Assembly: GCA_947378845.1 (NCBI GenBank)
Contig: CANCLQ010000009.1
Span: 1-43,066 of the forward strand
DNA from: Opitutia bacterium
GTDB taxonomy: Bacteria > Verrucomicrobiota > Verrucomicrobiia > Opitutales > UBA953
Direction: 5' to 3'
Length of the DNA: 43,066 nucleotides
This document shows, one piece after another, positions 24,625 to 33,865 of this stretch. Position numbers and translations under genes: made by a program. Each line of letters starts with the position of its first letter. Position 1 is the first letter of the stretch. The notes below the pieces were generated by a model. The model ran no database searches. It was not told where the DNA came from and saw only the letters and a list, made by a program, of their open reading frames with translations.

Positions 24625-25898
24625 GCAGCACGCCAATCCATATCACCGATTGGCGTGAATACTTTCTTAGCCGCGGACCCCGAATGTCCGCAGAAGCTTT
24701 TTTAATTAAGCTGAGCGAATTCAGCGCCGCCGAGCAACGCGCCGCCCTCTGCGGATTGCCTGATACCAAAAGCCTCATTCAACGATTTGAAAATGCCTGG
24801 GAACTGCGTGAGCAACCTTTAGGTGGCGTGCCATTCTTAACGAAAGATTTATTTTTCAGGGCTGGTCATCCTACCATGGCGGGCTCGACTTTTTTAAACG
24901 AAGAAATCGGAGTCTCACGCCATTCATCTTCATTACCACAAGCGTTTCAAAACGATGCAGGTGCGGTCGAATGCGGTCGCACTCAACTCAATGAATTCGC
25001 TTACGGACTCAGCGGAGAAAATCCACACTTCGGAGATTGTCCTCACCCGACGCACCCCGAACTACTTTCGGGCGGCTCGAGTTCTGGCTCCGCCTTCGCC
25101 GTCGCGCGCGGACTCGTGCCCTTCGCACTCGCCACCGATACCGCAGGCTCGATTCGAGTTCCCTGCGGCTACTGTGGAACGTGGGGCCTGCGTTTAACTC
25201 CCGAACTCAATACAGTGGGCGACACCTTCCCACTCTCTCCAGGCTACGACACGCAAGGCTGGATCGCGCGCACCGCTCAAGATCTTATCACTGTTTCACA
25301 GGCCGTTCTCGGAAAATCAGCATCAGGAAGTCGCGGACTCTGGGTCGGCGATCTCGGTAGCGGCGTTTCCGAAAATCTCCTTCAACAATTCGAGGCCTTC
25401 GCTCTGGCCGCTGGTGCACAAACCGATCGAGCCGCAACTGAGTTGCTTCGTCTAAGTTGCGTCGACGCTGCAGACGCCTTCCCCGTCCTTGGTGGCACTG
25501 CTGCCGCCCGCGTGCACTCGGCGTGGCAGCAGCGACGTAAAAATGATTACGACCCCATTGTTTGGGCACGCCTTGAACAAGGTCGATTACGGACAGCCGA
25601 CGAAATTCGTGATGCAGAAAGCACACGCTTAAAAATTCAAGATGCGTTTCGAACCGTCTTTAAGCATTACGATTTCATTGCGATGCCCTGCACTGCTGGA
25701 CCGGCCGTCAGTAAAGCCGCTCTTAATCATGAGCACCGCCAGCAGTTACTCGCCCTGAATGCCCCCGCTTCGCTCGCTGGCTTACCCGCTGTCGTCGCTC
25801 CCTTTCGACTGGAGAACGGACTGACCGCTGGCATGCAGTTTATATTTCCAGATATGAACCGCTTCGCTTGGCAGACGGTCCTCGAGCGAATCAGCTAA
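24621..25898 (+). CDS. Amidase-signature family hydrolase
   Basis: Serine amidase with the Ser-cisSer-Lys triad: Lys in PFLTKDLFF, cis-Ser in GGSSSGSAFAVARG and nucleophile Ser in ATDTAGSIRVPCG. 425 residues, normal for the family (GatA, AtzF, other amidases). The substrate is unclear: it lacks the GatA length, and no GatB/GatC genes are adjacent, so GatA is unlikely; allophanate or another amide is possible. The GTG start overlaps the nuclease stop (GTGA). The stop abuts the stop of convergent rpoN with no gap. Confidence 0.85.
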   Translation: MSSTPIHITDWREYFLSRGPRMSAEAFLIKLSEFSAAEQRAALCGLPDTKSLIQRFENAWELREQPLGGVPFLTKDLFFRAGHPTMAGSTFLNEEIGVSRHSSSLPQAFQNDAGAVECGRTQLNEFAYGLSGENPHFGDCPHPTHPELLSGGSSSGSAFAVARGLVPFALATDTAGSIRVPCGYCGTWGLRLTPELNTVGDTFPLSPGYDTQGWIARTAQDLITVSQAVLGKSASGSRGLWVGDLGSGVSENLLQQFEAFALAAGAQTDRAATELLRLSCVDAADAFPVLGGTAAARVHSAWQQRRKNDYDPIVWARLEQGRLRTADEIRDAESTRLKIQDAFRTVFKHYDFIAMPCTAGPAVSKAALNHEHRQQLLALNAPASLAGLPAVVAPFRLENGLTAGMQFIFPDMNRFAWQTVLERIS

Positions 25899-27347
25899 TT
25901 AAAGTCGCTGCTTACGCATATGCGCGGGAGGCTGACCCAGCCCCTCGCGGTATTTGGCTACCGTACGACGGGCAATTTTAATGCCACGCTTCTTAAGTTC
26001 GGCGGTGATTGCTTCGTCGGCTAATGGTGCAGCAGGATTTTCACGCGCTAAAATATCAGCGATGATTTCTTGTACGCCTTCTTGTGCCACCGTGCCGCCG
26101 TCCGAAGTTGAAACTCCGGAAGTAAAGAACCAGCGAAACTCTTTTAAGCCGAACGGAGTGAGCATCCATTTGTTTGCTGCTGCCCGACCCACCGTCGTTT
26201 CGTGCACGCCCATTTCTTTGGCGACATCCGTCATCGTCAGTGGTCTTAATTGCGATGGACCGTGTTCGAAGAAATCGACCTGTCTCTCTAAAATAATGTG
26301 TGCCAAGCGTTCAACGGTGCGCTGACGCTCCTCAATCGCACCAATCAAGAACTTACCCTGGCGCATGCGTTCTAAAATGTAATGGCGCTCTTTATCTCCG
26401 AGTGCATTGCCTGCTAACATGTCTTTATAGGCGGGAACTAGGCGCAATTTAGGTACATGCCGATCGTCTAGGGTGATTTTCCATTTTCCATCTTCACCTT
26501 TTTCAACCGTCGCATCAGGCGTCACCACTCGATTCTCATCCCGTGCAAAGCGACGTGCAGGCACCGTCTCTAATTTTGAAAGTTCGGCTAAGCCCTCGCG
26601 AATTTCATCGGGTGTGAGTTCCAAAATTCGTCCGCAATCATCCAAACGACGTGCCATCAGTGGCTCCCAACAATCGGAAACCAAACGTGCCGCGAATGAA
26701 AGTCCGCGACCGCGTTGCTTTAATTGAGCCAAGAAACATTCACGTAAATCACGTGCACCAATACCTGGCGGATCAAACGCCAGCATCAATGTGTGCGCTG
26801 TCGTCACAGCTTCATAGCTTTGGTTCGCCCGCAAAGCGATAGACGACAAGTCTTCATCCAAGAAACCTCGCTCATCGAGTGAGGCGATGAGCAACTTGAA
26901 TGCTTCTTGTACCTCAGGGTCCTCGGATGCGGTCCGAGCCTGCTCTGCTAAATGTTCAGAAAGTGAGGATTCGCCGGTAACTGACTCGATCATATGTCGG
27001 CGACGCTCTTCATCCTCCTGGGAGTAACCCTGCGAACGCACCTCTTCGTAATAACTCTCATCCCAATCGTCCTTCATCCGACGCAATGCGTCAAAATCGT
27101 CATCACCTAAAGTCAGTTCACGCGGGCTGTCATCCTCGGCCTCCGAATCAGGGGTCGAAGCGGGCGCACCCTCAGTTGCGAGGGGCTCGACTTCTTCAAT
27201 CAGAGGGTTGGCGGCCAATTCCTCAGAAATCTCGCGTAACAATTCAGCCGCAGGCACCTGCAATATACGCAGAGACTGCCTAAGCTGAGGCGTGAGGATC
27301 AAGCCTTGGACCTGTTTCTGGGATTGGTTGATGCCTTGGTTGGCCAT
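25899..27347 (-). CDS. rpoN: RNA polymerase sigma-54 factor
   Basis: Sigma factor that directs polymerase to -24/-12 promoters and needs an AAA+ activator. The 482-residue protein has Region I (GLILTPQLRQSLRILQVPAAELLREI), the acidic region II (about 55-110), the core-binding region, a helix-turn-helix (TMTDVAKEMGVHETTVGRAAANKW) and the RpoN box ARRTVAKYREGL near the C-terminus. The open frame continues 39 codons upstream, but ATG 27347 gives the family start (MANQG...QKQVQGLILTP). The operon partners often found with rpoN (hpf, ptsN) are missing. A -24/-12-like sequence lies upstream but with wrong spacing. Confidence 0.95.
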   Translation of the reverse strand: MANQGINQSQKQVQGLILTPQLRQSLRILQVPAAELLREISEELAANPLIEEVEPLATEGAPASTPDSEAEDDSPRELTLGDDDFDALRRMKDDWDESYYEEVRSQGYSQEDEERRRHMIESVTGESSLSEHLAEQARTASEDPEVQEAFKLLIASLDERGFLDEDLSSIALRANQSYEAVTTAHTLMLAFDPPGIGARDLRECFLAQLKQRGRGLSFAARLVSDCWEPLMARRLDDCGRILELTPDEIREGLAELSKLETVPARRFARDENRVVTPDATVEKGEDGKWKITLDDRHVPKLRLVPAYKDMLAGNALGDKERHYILERMRQGKFLIGAIEERQRTVERLAHIILERQVDFFEHGPSQLRPLTMTDVAKEMGVHETTVGRAAANKWMLTPFGLKEFRWFFTSGVSTSDGGTVAQEGVQEIIADILARENPAAPLADEAITAELKKRGIKIARRTVAKYREGLGQPPAHMRKQRL

Positions 27348-27473
27348 TGACGGATGATTGGCATAGAGAGTTTTTCTGCGTTTTGCAAAGCGGAACCATG
27401 TCCAATCGACTTGCCTAAGTAAGGCCCGCCGACAAGGTAGTAAAACCCCTACAAAGCCCATCAACTAGGCCCT

Positions 27474-29168
27474 ATGAGAACCTTTACACTTTACATTAAC
27501 AATGAGGCTCGCGGCCCCTTCACCGAAGAAGAAGTTGTTAAATTAATCACTTCTGGCGACATCACCGGCGAAACGCTTGGCGCACTCGCAGGTTCAGAAA
27601 ACTGGGTGCACATCGCCGAACTCATTAAATTCGGAGCCGCCATTAAACTCTCCAACGATGGTAAAGACATCGTCACCCCTGAAGCTGAAACGATTAGCAC
27701 CTCCGATCGTCGCAAACTACTCACTTACGGGCTAGCCACACAGGCATCGATTGAGCAAATCACCCCCGACCAAGCCGCCGCCATCATTCAAGAACATGAA
27801 GCGGGACTAAAGAAAGTGAACCGCTACAGAAAGCTTGTAACGATCAGTTCATTTGCAGCCTTTTTAATCGGGGGACTCGTTTTTGGAATCTTCACCGAAA
27901 GCGGAAGTCGTCTCATCAGCGGCGTCGTCAATAAGTTCACCGCCAAGGAAGACCCCAAGCTCACCGACGCTCAACGTCGCTTTGAGGTCGAAATCAAACG
28001 CTTCGAAAAACTGAATGCCGACGTCCAAAAAATTAAATTCGATAAACCACGCGGCGCCTCCAATCCGAAGTATACATTAATGAGCCGGGTCAAAGTTCCC
28101 AGCAACAGCGGCTTCCGGATTAATGGCACCATCGACTGCTCCCCTCTCAAAGAACTGTTGGCACAGTCCGACGCCAAACCTGAAGATTATATTCGCGTCT
28201 ACATTCTGAACGGCGAAATGCCGCGCGATATCGCACGTGCGGTTAATCAGCAAATCACCACACTAGAAGCGGTTGTTGCACCCGCCATGGGAGAAAGCGA
28301 CATCGAGCGTCTACGCAATGACGCCATCATGTCCTTCCCCAATAACTCACGCTTTCCCGAATCCGCACGACTTCAGAGCGAAATCGCTAGCCCAAAAGCA
28401 AGTAACGATATCGATGGTATTGTTAAAAAAGTACTCTTTCGCGCCCAGATTGCGGCTAAGAGCGGTGAAAATACCAGCAAGAGCAACAGCTCTACCAACG
28501 ATAATGCACGTGCCTCTAAGCAATGGAGCGAAGACCTCTACGCCTACATTGATCGCTTAAAAGATTTTCAAAATCTTGAGCGCATCAATCGCTCACCCTC
28601 CGAACGTAAAAATGCCTGGAGCAAATTTAATGCGAACGATGGCGCTGAAATCACCTCTTGGCTACTCTCCTCCAACGCCAAAGAAATTACTGCCAACGCT
28701 GAGGGCCAGTTCACGATCCCTGAGTCTCCACGCTTAAGCCTGAACAGTTCTAACAGCCAAATCCTGATCGCAACCAAAGTAGCAGGCGACATTTTGTATC
28801 TCAATTGGAATTCACGTTACCTTTACATCCGTGATTTCGAATTGAATGAAATCTCACGCGACGTGTTTCTGGAGCGTGAACAATATAAAGTTATCGAGCG
28901 CACAACGACTGGCGGAGTTTCCCTCGTAGCCCGCACCCAAGTCGGAAATCGCAATCTGAGCGCACGCCGAATATCACCTAAATGGTACTTTTTGAGGGTC
29001 GCACGCGAAAACGACAGCGACAGCTTACTCTTTATGGCGGATAAAGAAACCTTTGATAAATACAACACACTTGGACAAGTCATCCCCACGAGCACGCTGG
29101 CTAAACTTGAAATTTACCCCAACCCCTGCGAGTCTACTGTTCCCCCATCCCTCACCCCTGGAGAATAA
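27474..29168 (+). CDS. GYF_2-domain membrane protein of unknown function
   Basis: 564 residues in three parts. About 3-50 is a GYF_2-like domain (LYINNEARGPFTEEEVVKLITSGDI, then SENWVHIAEL). About 115-147 contains a transmembrane helix (KLVTISSFAAFLIGGLVFGIF). Residues 150-564 are soluble, likely extracytoplasmic, with no family that I recognise. GYF_2 proteins are common in PVC bacteria as membrane proteins with unknown partners. The gene is only 5 bp ahead of the periplasmic sugar-binding protein, so it is the first gene of the importer operon, which is an unusual association. AGG lies 6 bases before the ATG. Confidence 0.78.
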   Translation: MRTFTLYINNEARGPFTEEEVVKLITSGDITGETLGALAGSENWVHIAELIKFGAAIKLSNDGKDIVTPEAETISTSDRRKLLTYGLATQASIEQITPDQAAAIIQEHEAGLKKVNRYRKLVTISSFAAFLIGGLVFGIFTESGSRLISGVVNKFTAKEDPKLTDAQRRFEVEIKRFEKLNADVQKIKFDKPRGASNPKYTLMSRVKVPSNSGFRINGTIDCSPLKELLAQSDAKPEDYIRVYILNGEMPRDIARAVNQQITTLEAVVAPAMGESDIERLRNDAIMSFPNNSRFPESARLQSEIASPKASNDIDGIVKKVLFRAQIAAKSGENTSKSNSSTNDNARASKQWSEDLYAYIDRLKDFQNLERINRSPSERKNAWSKFNANDGAEITSWLLSSNAKEITANAEGQFTIPESPRLSLNSSNSQILIATKVAGDILYLNWNSRYLYIRDFELNEISRDVFLEREQYKVIERTTTGGVSLVARTQVGNRNLSARRISPKWYFLRVARENDSDSLLFMADKETFDKYNTLGQVIPTSTLAKLEIYPNPCESTVPPSLTPGE

Positions 29169-29173
29169 ATCTT

Positions 29174-30136
29174 ATGCGCAAAACTTTCTTACTCATTGCT
29201 GCCCTTTGCAGCCTCAACCTCTTCGCTGAAGATAAAGCGAAGCCCGTTGTAGCCCTAATCCCCAAAGGCGCGACCCACGTGTTCTGGAAATCCGTTGAAG
29301 CGGGCGCACTCAAAGGTGGCGAAGATTTCGGCGTTCAAGTTCTCTGGTCAGCCCCCGAGCGCGAAGACGATCGTCGCCAACAAATGGGCATGATGGATTC
29401 CATGATTCTGCGTAAGGTCGACATTCTCTGCTTGGCTCCACTCGACGCGACTGCACTGCGCGAAAAAGCCCTCAAGGCCACCAACGCCAACATCCCCGTA
29501 ATTATTTTCGATTCACCTATCACCAACCCCGAGGGTGCGTGCATCAGTTACGTCGGCACCGATAATTTTGCCGCTGGTAAACGTGGTGCCGAAGGTCTCG
29601 CTCAATCTCTTAATGGCAAGGGTCGCGTCATTATGCTTCGCTACAATCAAGGCTCGGCCTCTACCGAAGCACGCGAAGAGGGGTTCCTCGCCGGCATTAA
29701 GGCTTTCCCTGGTATCAGCGTTATCAGCTCCGAACAATTTGCCGGTGCCGACGCTAAAGGCGCGATTGATAAATCCAAAAGCCTACTCCTGCGCTTCTCT
29801 GGCGAACAATCACCCGATGGCATTTTCTGCTCTAATCAAAGCACCACCAACGGAATGTTGCTCGCACTTCAACAACGCAAACTCGCTGGCAAAATTAAAT
29901 TCGTGGGCTTCGACCCAACCAAGGTCCTCGTTGAATCCCTTCGCCGTGGCGAACTTAGCGGTATCGTTTCTCAAGATCCCTATCGCATGGGCTACCTCAC
30001 CGTTAAAGCTGCCGCCGATAAACTCGCCGGCAAGCCAGTCGCTGCAATTAACGACACGGGAGTATGTTTTGTGACCGCTGAAAACGTCGACACCGCCGAA
30101 GTTCAAGCCGTCATCAAACCCCAACTGGGAAATTAA
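29174..30136 (+). CDS. rbsB: Periplasmic sugar-binding protein, ribose-importer family
   Basis: Solute-binding component of a Carbohydrate Uptake Transporter-2 ABC importer. The signal peptide is MRKTFLLIAALCSLNLFA-E; the mature part (Peripla_BP_4-like) starts VVALIPKGATHVFWKSVEAG with DSPITNPEG and YVGTDNFAAGKRGAEGL, the sugar-binding hinge, plus GFDPTKVLVESLRRGELSGIVSQDPYRMGYLTV, all typical of RbsB-type proteins. 320 residues. GGAG precedes the ATG. The sugar cannot be read from the sequence; ribose, xylose, galactose and others share this family. Stop overlaps the rbsA start by 1 base (TAATG). Confidence 0.9.
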   Translation: MRKTFLLIAALCSLNLFAEDKAKPVVALIPKGATHVFWKSVEAGALKGGEDFGVQVLWSAPEREDDRRQQMGMMDSMILRKVDILCLAPLDATALREKALKATNANIPVIIFDSPITNPEGACISYVGTDNFAAGKRGAEGLAQSLNGKGRVIMLRYNQGSASTEAREEGFLAGIKAFPGISVISSEQFAGADAKGAIDKSKSLLLRFSGEQSPDGIFCSNQSTTNGMLLALQQRKLAGKIKFVGFDPTKVLVESLRRGELSGIVSQDPYRMGYLTVKAAADKLAGKPVAAINDTGVCFVTAENVDTAEVQAVIKPQLGN

Positions 30137-31626
30137 TGAGCAAACCGGTTAACGATGTCGCCCGCTTGGAGATGCGGGACATTCGTAAGGCTTTCGGAGC
30201 CCAAATTGCGCTCGGCGGTGTTTCACTGAAAGTTCAAGCAGGTGAAGTCCACGCCCTCGTCGGTGAAAATGGCGCAGGCAAAAGCACCTTGATGAAAATC
30301 CTCTCAGGCGCCTATCAGCCCGACAGTGGTACAATGTTTGTCGACGGACAACCCTACGCACCGATCAATCCTGCCGAAGGACGTAAACGCGGCGTTGGTA
30401 TGATCTACCAAGAGCTCTCCATCGCTCCACACCTCAGCGTTGCAGAAAATATTTGGCTCGGCATCGAACCACAAAGCGGCGTCCTACTCGATCGCGCTAA
30501 AATGCGCACCGAAGCCCAAACCACCTTAGCGGGATTAGGCCACGGCGATATCGATGTCGACATGCCCGCCGGCAATCTCTCTGTCAGCCATCAACAAATT
30601 GTTGAAATCGCCCGCGCCCTTTCCATGGGCTGCAAAATCATTGTCTTCGATGAGCCGACCAGCTCGCTCGCTCAGGCCGATGTGCAACGCCTCTTTGATC
30701 TCATCGACCAACTTTCACGCCGCGGGCTTTCGATTATTTATATTTCGCACTTCCTCGAAGAAGTGCGACGCCTCTCGAGTCGACTCACCGTCTTACGCGA
30801 CGGACAATCTGTCGCCTGCCACATCACTCAATCCATCACCGATGATGCTATCGTTGCCGAGATGGTCGGACGTGAAGTGAAAGATCTCTACCCTCGCAGC
30901 CAACGCAAACTCGGTGAAGTTCTACTCGAAGTTAATATACCTAATCGCGGCACCTTAACCTTGCGACGCGGAGAAGTCGTCGGCCTCTGCGGACTCGTAG
31001 GTGCCGGTCGCACCGAATTCCTTCGTGCCGTTTTCGGACTCGAAGAAAACGTCTCACAGAAAATTACCATCGCCGGTCACACGCATGTCGCGGAACCCCG
31101 CAATAATTGGCTGCATCGCATGGGACTGGTTAGCGAAAATCGCAAAGAAGAAGGCCTCGCCCTTGAGTTAAGCATTTCCGATAACGTCTGCCTCCCTGCC
31201 CTCAAGAAAATCGCTAAGCTGGGCTTTGTTTCGCCATCAACATGCGACCAACACACGGATGAGTGGATCGAAAAATTTGGTATTCGTTGCCAAGGACCTC
31301 AACAAGCCATCGGGCGTCTCTCTGGCGGCAACCAACAGAAAGCCGCCATCGCTCGCCTCCTTGAATCCGACTGCGATATTCTTCTGCTCGATGAACCCAC
31401 CCGCGGTATCGACATCGCTGCCAAAGCGAAGATTTACGAAATTATCGATCAACTCGTCGCCGACCCTGTGCGTCCGCGTGCCGTCCTGATGGTCAGCAGC
31501 TACCTCCCCGAATTACTCGGCGTCTGCGATCGCATCGCCGCCGTCCGCCGCGGCCAAGTCGGCGAAGCCACACCCGTCGGCCAAACGAATTCCGAAAAAC
31601 TCATGCGTGCCGCCACCGGCGTATAA
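30136..31626 (+). CDS. rbsA: Sugar ABC transporter ATPase, RbsA type (two ABC domains)
   Basis: Tandem ATPase energising the sugar importer, 496 residues. N-terminal ABC: Walker A GENGAGKST (about 47-55), signature LSVSHQQIVEIA, Walker B IIVFDEPTSSL. C-terminal ABC: degenerate Walker A GLVGAGRTEFL, signature LSGGNQQKAAIARL, Walker B ILLLDEPTRGID. A degenerate second Walker A is usual for RbsA/MglA/XylG. Start overlaps the binding-protein stop by one base; the permease starts 7 bp after its stop. Confidence 0.95.
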   Translation: MSKPVNDVARLEMRDIRKAFGAQIALGGVSLKVQAGEVHALVGENGAGKSTLMKILSGAYQPDSGTMFVDGQPYAPINPAEGRKRGVGMIYQELSIAPHLSVAENIWLGIEPQSGVLLDRAKMRTEAQTTLAGLGHGDIDVDMPAGNLSVSHQQIVEIARALSMGCKIIVFDEPTSSLAQADVQRLFDLIDQLSRRGLSIIYISHFLEEVRRLSSRLTVLRDGQSVACHITQSITDDAIVAEMVGREVKDLYPRSQRKLGEVLLEVNIPNRGTLTLRRGEVVGLCGLVGAGRTEFLRAVFGLEENVSQKITIAGHTHVAEPRNNWLHRMGLVSENRKEEGLALELSISDNVCLPALKKIAKLGFVSPSTCDQHTDEWIEKFGIRCQGPQQAIGRLSGGNQQKAAIARLLESDCDILLLDEPTRGIDIAAKAKIYEIIDQLVADPVRPRAVLMVSSYLPELLGVCDRIAAVRRGQVGEATPVGQTNSEKLMRAATGV

Positions 31627-31633
31627 TTTTAAT

Positions 31634-32602
31634 ATGAAAACAAATACCACCTTCACTTCGAAAGCACTCAATGCCCTCGGGCCTCTGCTGGCACTGATTT
31701 TAATCTGGGGTTTATTTTACACCTTCGGCAATCAAGCCATCGGCTCCAGCGAAGGCATCGAGTCCATCGTCCAACAAACCGTCGTTATCGGCATCGCGGC
31801 GATTGGGATGACGTTTATTATTATCTCTGCAGGTATCGACCTATCGATTGGTTCAGCGATTGCACTGTGCTCTGTAATTGGCGCCAAGATGGCGATGGCG
31901 GGCAGTTCGCCTACCGTAGTCGCAATCGCCACGCTACTCACGGGCGCAGTCATCGGACTTTCCATCGGTCTTCTCGTGGTGCATGCTAAGCTCATTCCAT
32001 TCATCACCACGCTCGGCACCTTACTCATTCTTCGCGGTATCGCACTCGGCTTAGCCAACTCACAACCCATCAATGCACAGGAAGCCAATTGGCTGCGCTT
32101 CTGGCTCAATAGCCTGCCCGAAAACATGCGCTGGCTTATCATCCCTCCAGGTGGCTGGCTCATGATCATTCTCGCTGCCCTCGCCGCTGGCGTATTGCGC
32201 TTCACTGTTTTCGGACGTCATGTCTTTGCCGTTGGATCCAACGAACAAACCGCCCGTCTCTGTGGCGTCGCCGTGGATCGCATTAAGCTCTACGTCTACA
32301 TGATTGGCGGCGCATTTGCCGCCCTCTCAGGTTTAATGTTAGTATCGTACCAAGGCCAAGGTGACCCAACCGGCGCCACCGGCTACGAACTTGATATTAT
32401 CGCAGCAGTAGTGATCGGTGGTGCGAGTTTAAGTGGCGGAGTGGGCTCGGTCTTCGGCTCACTCATCGGCGCACTCATCATGACTGTTATTCGTACAGGC
32501 TGTACGCTCAATGGCATCGATGAAAGCACGACGCGCATCATCACCGGCACTATCATTGTGGCCGCCGTGGCGATTGATCGCCTTCGTCGAAAGTCCGCTT
32601 AA
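31634..32602 (+). CDS. rbsC: Sugar ABC transporter permease, RbsC type
   Basis: Inner-membrane permease of the importer, 322 residues with about 8-10 helices. Family motifs: FIIISAGIDLSIGSAIALCSV, GLLVVHAKLIPFITTLGTLLILRGIALGLANSQPI, FGRHVFAVGSNEQTARLCGVAVDRIKLYVY, and GYELDIIAAVVIGGASLSGGVGSVFGSLIGALIM. ATG 31634 was chosen over an upstream in-frame codon inside rbsA. It is the last gene of the GYF-rbsB-rbsA-rbsC operon. The stop overlaps the stop of convergent tolB. A sugar kinase or regulator is not adjacent. Confidence 0.94.
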   Translation: MKTNTTFTSKALNALGPLLALILIWGLFYTFGNQAIGSSEGIESIVQQTVVIGIAAIGMTFIIISAGIDLSIGSAIALCSVIGAKMAMAGSSPTVVAIATLLTGAVIGLSIGLLVVHAKLIPFITTLGTLLILRGIALGLANSQPINAQEANWLRFWLNSLPENMRWLIIPPGGWLMIILAALAAGVLRFTVFGRHVFAVGSNEQTARLCGVAVDRIKLYVYMIGGAFAALSGLMLVSYQGQGDPTGATGYELDIIAAVVIGGASLSGGVGSVFGSLIGALIMTVIRTGCTLNGIDESTTRIITGTIIVAAVAIDRLRRKSA

Positions 32603-33807
32603 TTACGATCCACCCAAGTGTCAGGCTCGCTGCAGTTGCCGAGCTTCACATCGGTCAGACGCGTCACTTTGCCGGTCTGCGTATCGACTAAGGCTATCCA
32701 CGAACTCGTCTTCGTCGCCTGTGTGGCGACGAGGTGACGTCCATCCGCACACCACGCGGCGTGCGAGAAATTCAAAGGTGAAGTGACTGGCACGGGTGTC
32801 ACAGTGCCGGCTTTCAGATCAGCTACTGCTAAACTCAGGCGGCCTGATTGGTACGTGAAAACGATTTGCGCCGAATCAATCGGATTCCAGCGTGGCTCGG
32901 TACAATAACTAAAACCCGTTGAGAGGCGTGAAAGCGCACCACCGGCCGATGAGGCGACATAAATTCCAGGTCGACCCAGCGGGCCGCTCGTTAAAACCAG
33001 ACGCTTACCATCGGGCGACCAACATGGATCGGTATCTACATCGCTCGTGGCGATAATACAACGCGGCGCTTCGCCGCCAGGACCAGCGACAAAAATATCC
33101 ATCGTTTGACCCTTATTCGATGAGGCAAAAACGATTCGTCCGTCTGGACCTACACTCGCACCACCCAACGCACCACGCACATCCGCAATCACGCGACGTG
33201 GATTCTCTGCACCATTCGTCGAAAAGATTTCCGGGAATCCCGTGCGTGCAGAACTCACGAAATAAATTCTACCGCCATCGGCCGACCAGCGTGGAGCGAT
33301 GGAAGTGCTTTCGAGATTAGTGATGCGACGCAGCTTCGAGCGAATGAGATTCGTCGTGTAAATTTCTTGGTGTCCGCTGAAGCGCGAAACGAAAGCCACT
33401 TTAGTGCCCTCAAACAGAGGCTTTAGTTGCCAAGCTCGACCCAGCCCAACAATCGCCGCATCGGCGACCTTTAATGCTAAGTCATCTTCATCGCGACCTT
33501 CGACCGTGGTTTGAAAATTAAAACGTGGGCTATCGCAGGCGACCGTAGCCGAAACTCCAACGCGTCCGATATTTAATTTCACCGATGAACCATTGCGCAC
33601 GCTAATGGAGCCGTGTGCACCTAATGCAAAGCGAACCGCCGCACCCAATGTTGGGTCGTCGCAATTAATCGTCACCGGAATCACGCCCTTCTGCATTTCA
33701 GCTTCAATGCTATCGTTGATCACGATTCGATCCTGCGCCCGCAGCGGTGTCGCCACAGCCACCGCCATCACGAAGAACGAGTACAAGAAAGGACGAAGAC
33801 GATTCAT
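32599..33807 (-). CDS. tolB: TolB-like periplasmic beta-propeller protein
   Basis: TolB binds Pal and other Tol-system proteins to keep the outer membrane attached during division. 402 residues with a signal peptide (MNRLRPFLYSFFVMAVAVAT...LRAQ). The N-terminal domain (about 25-130; KVAFVSRFSGHQEIYTTN starts the propeller) is followed by PD40 blades such as APRWSADGGRIYFVSSART, DPCWSPDGKRLVLTSG, EPRWNPIDSAQIVFTYQSG. No tolQRA or pal lies adjacent. ATG 33807 was chosen because the frame further up lacks a signal peptide and overlaps mrp. Mrp starts 58 bp away on the other strand. Confidence 0.88.
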   Translation of the reverse strand: MNRLRPFLYSFFVMAVAVATPLRAQDRIVINDSIEAEMQKGVIPVTINCDDPTLGAAVRFALGAHGSISVRNGSSVKLNIGRVGVSATVACDSPRFNFQTTVEGRDEDDLALKVADAAIVGLGRAWQLKPLFEGTKVAFVSRFSGHQEIYTTNLIRSKLRRITNLESTSIAPRWSADGGRIYFVSSARTGFPEIFSTNGAENPRRVIADVRGALGGASVGPDGRIVFASSNKGQTMDIFVAGPGGEAPRCIIATSDVDTDPCWSPDGKRLVLTSGPLGRPGIYVASSAGGALSRLSTGFSYCTEPRWNPIDSAQIVFTYQSGRLSLAVADLKAGTVTPVPVTSPLNFSHAAWCADGRHLVATQATKTSSWIALVDTQTGKVTRLTDVKLGNCSEPDTWVDRN

Positions 33808-33865
33808 AGTCAGATTAGAACGATAGCAGTTTGACCTAAGGTCCCCCCGGAGTTCAATCCCGCTC

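Noticed and set aside
24621..25898. GatA subunit of the amidotransferase
   Set aside because: The protein is shorter than typical GatA, and gatB/gatC are absent from the neighbourhood.
27360..27400. Sigma-54-like promoter upstream of rpoN (TGG...TTGCA on the minus strand)
   Set aside because: GG to GC spacing is 9 bp; the -24/-12 elements need 10, and the -24 element lacks GCA.
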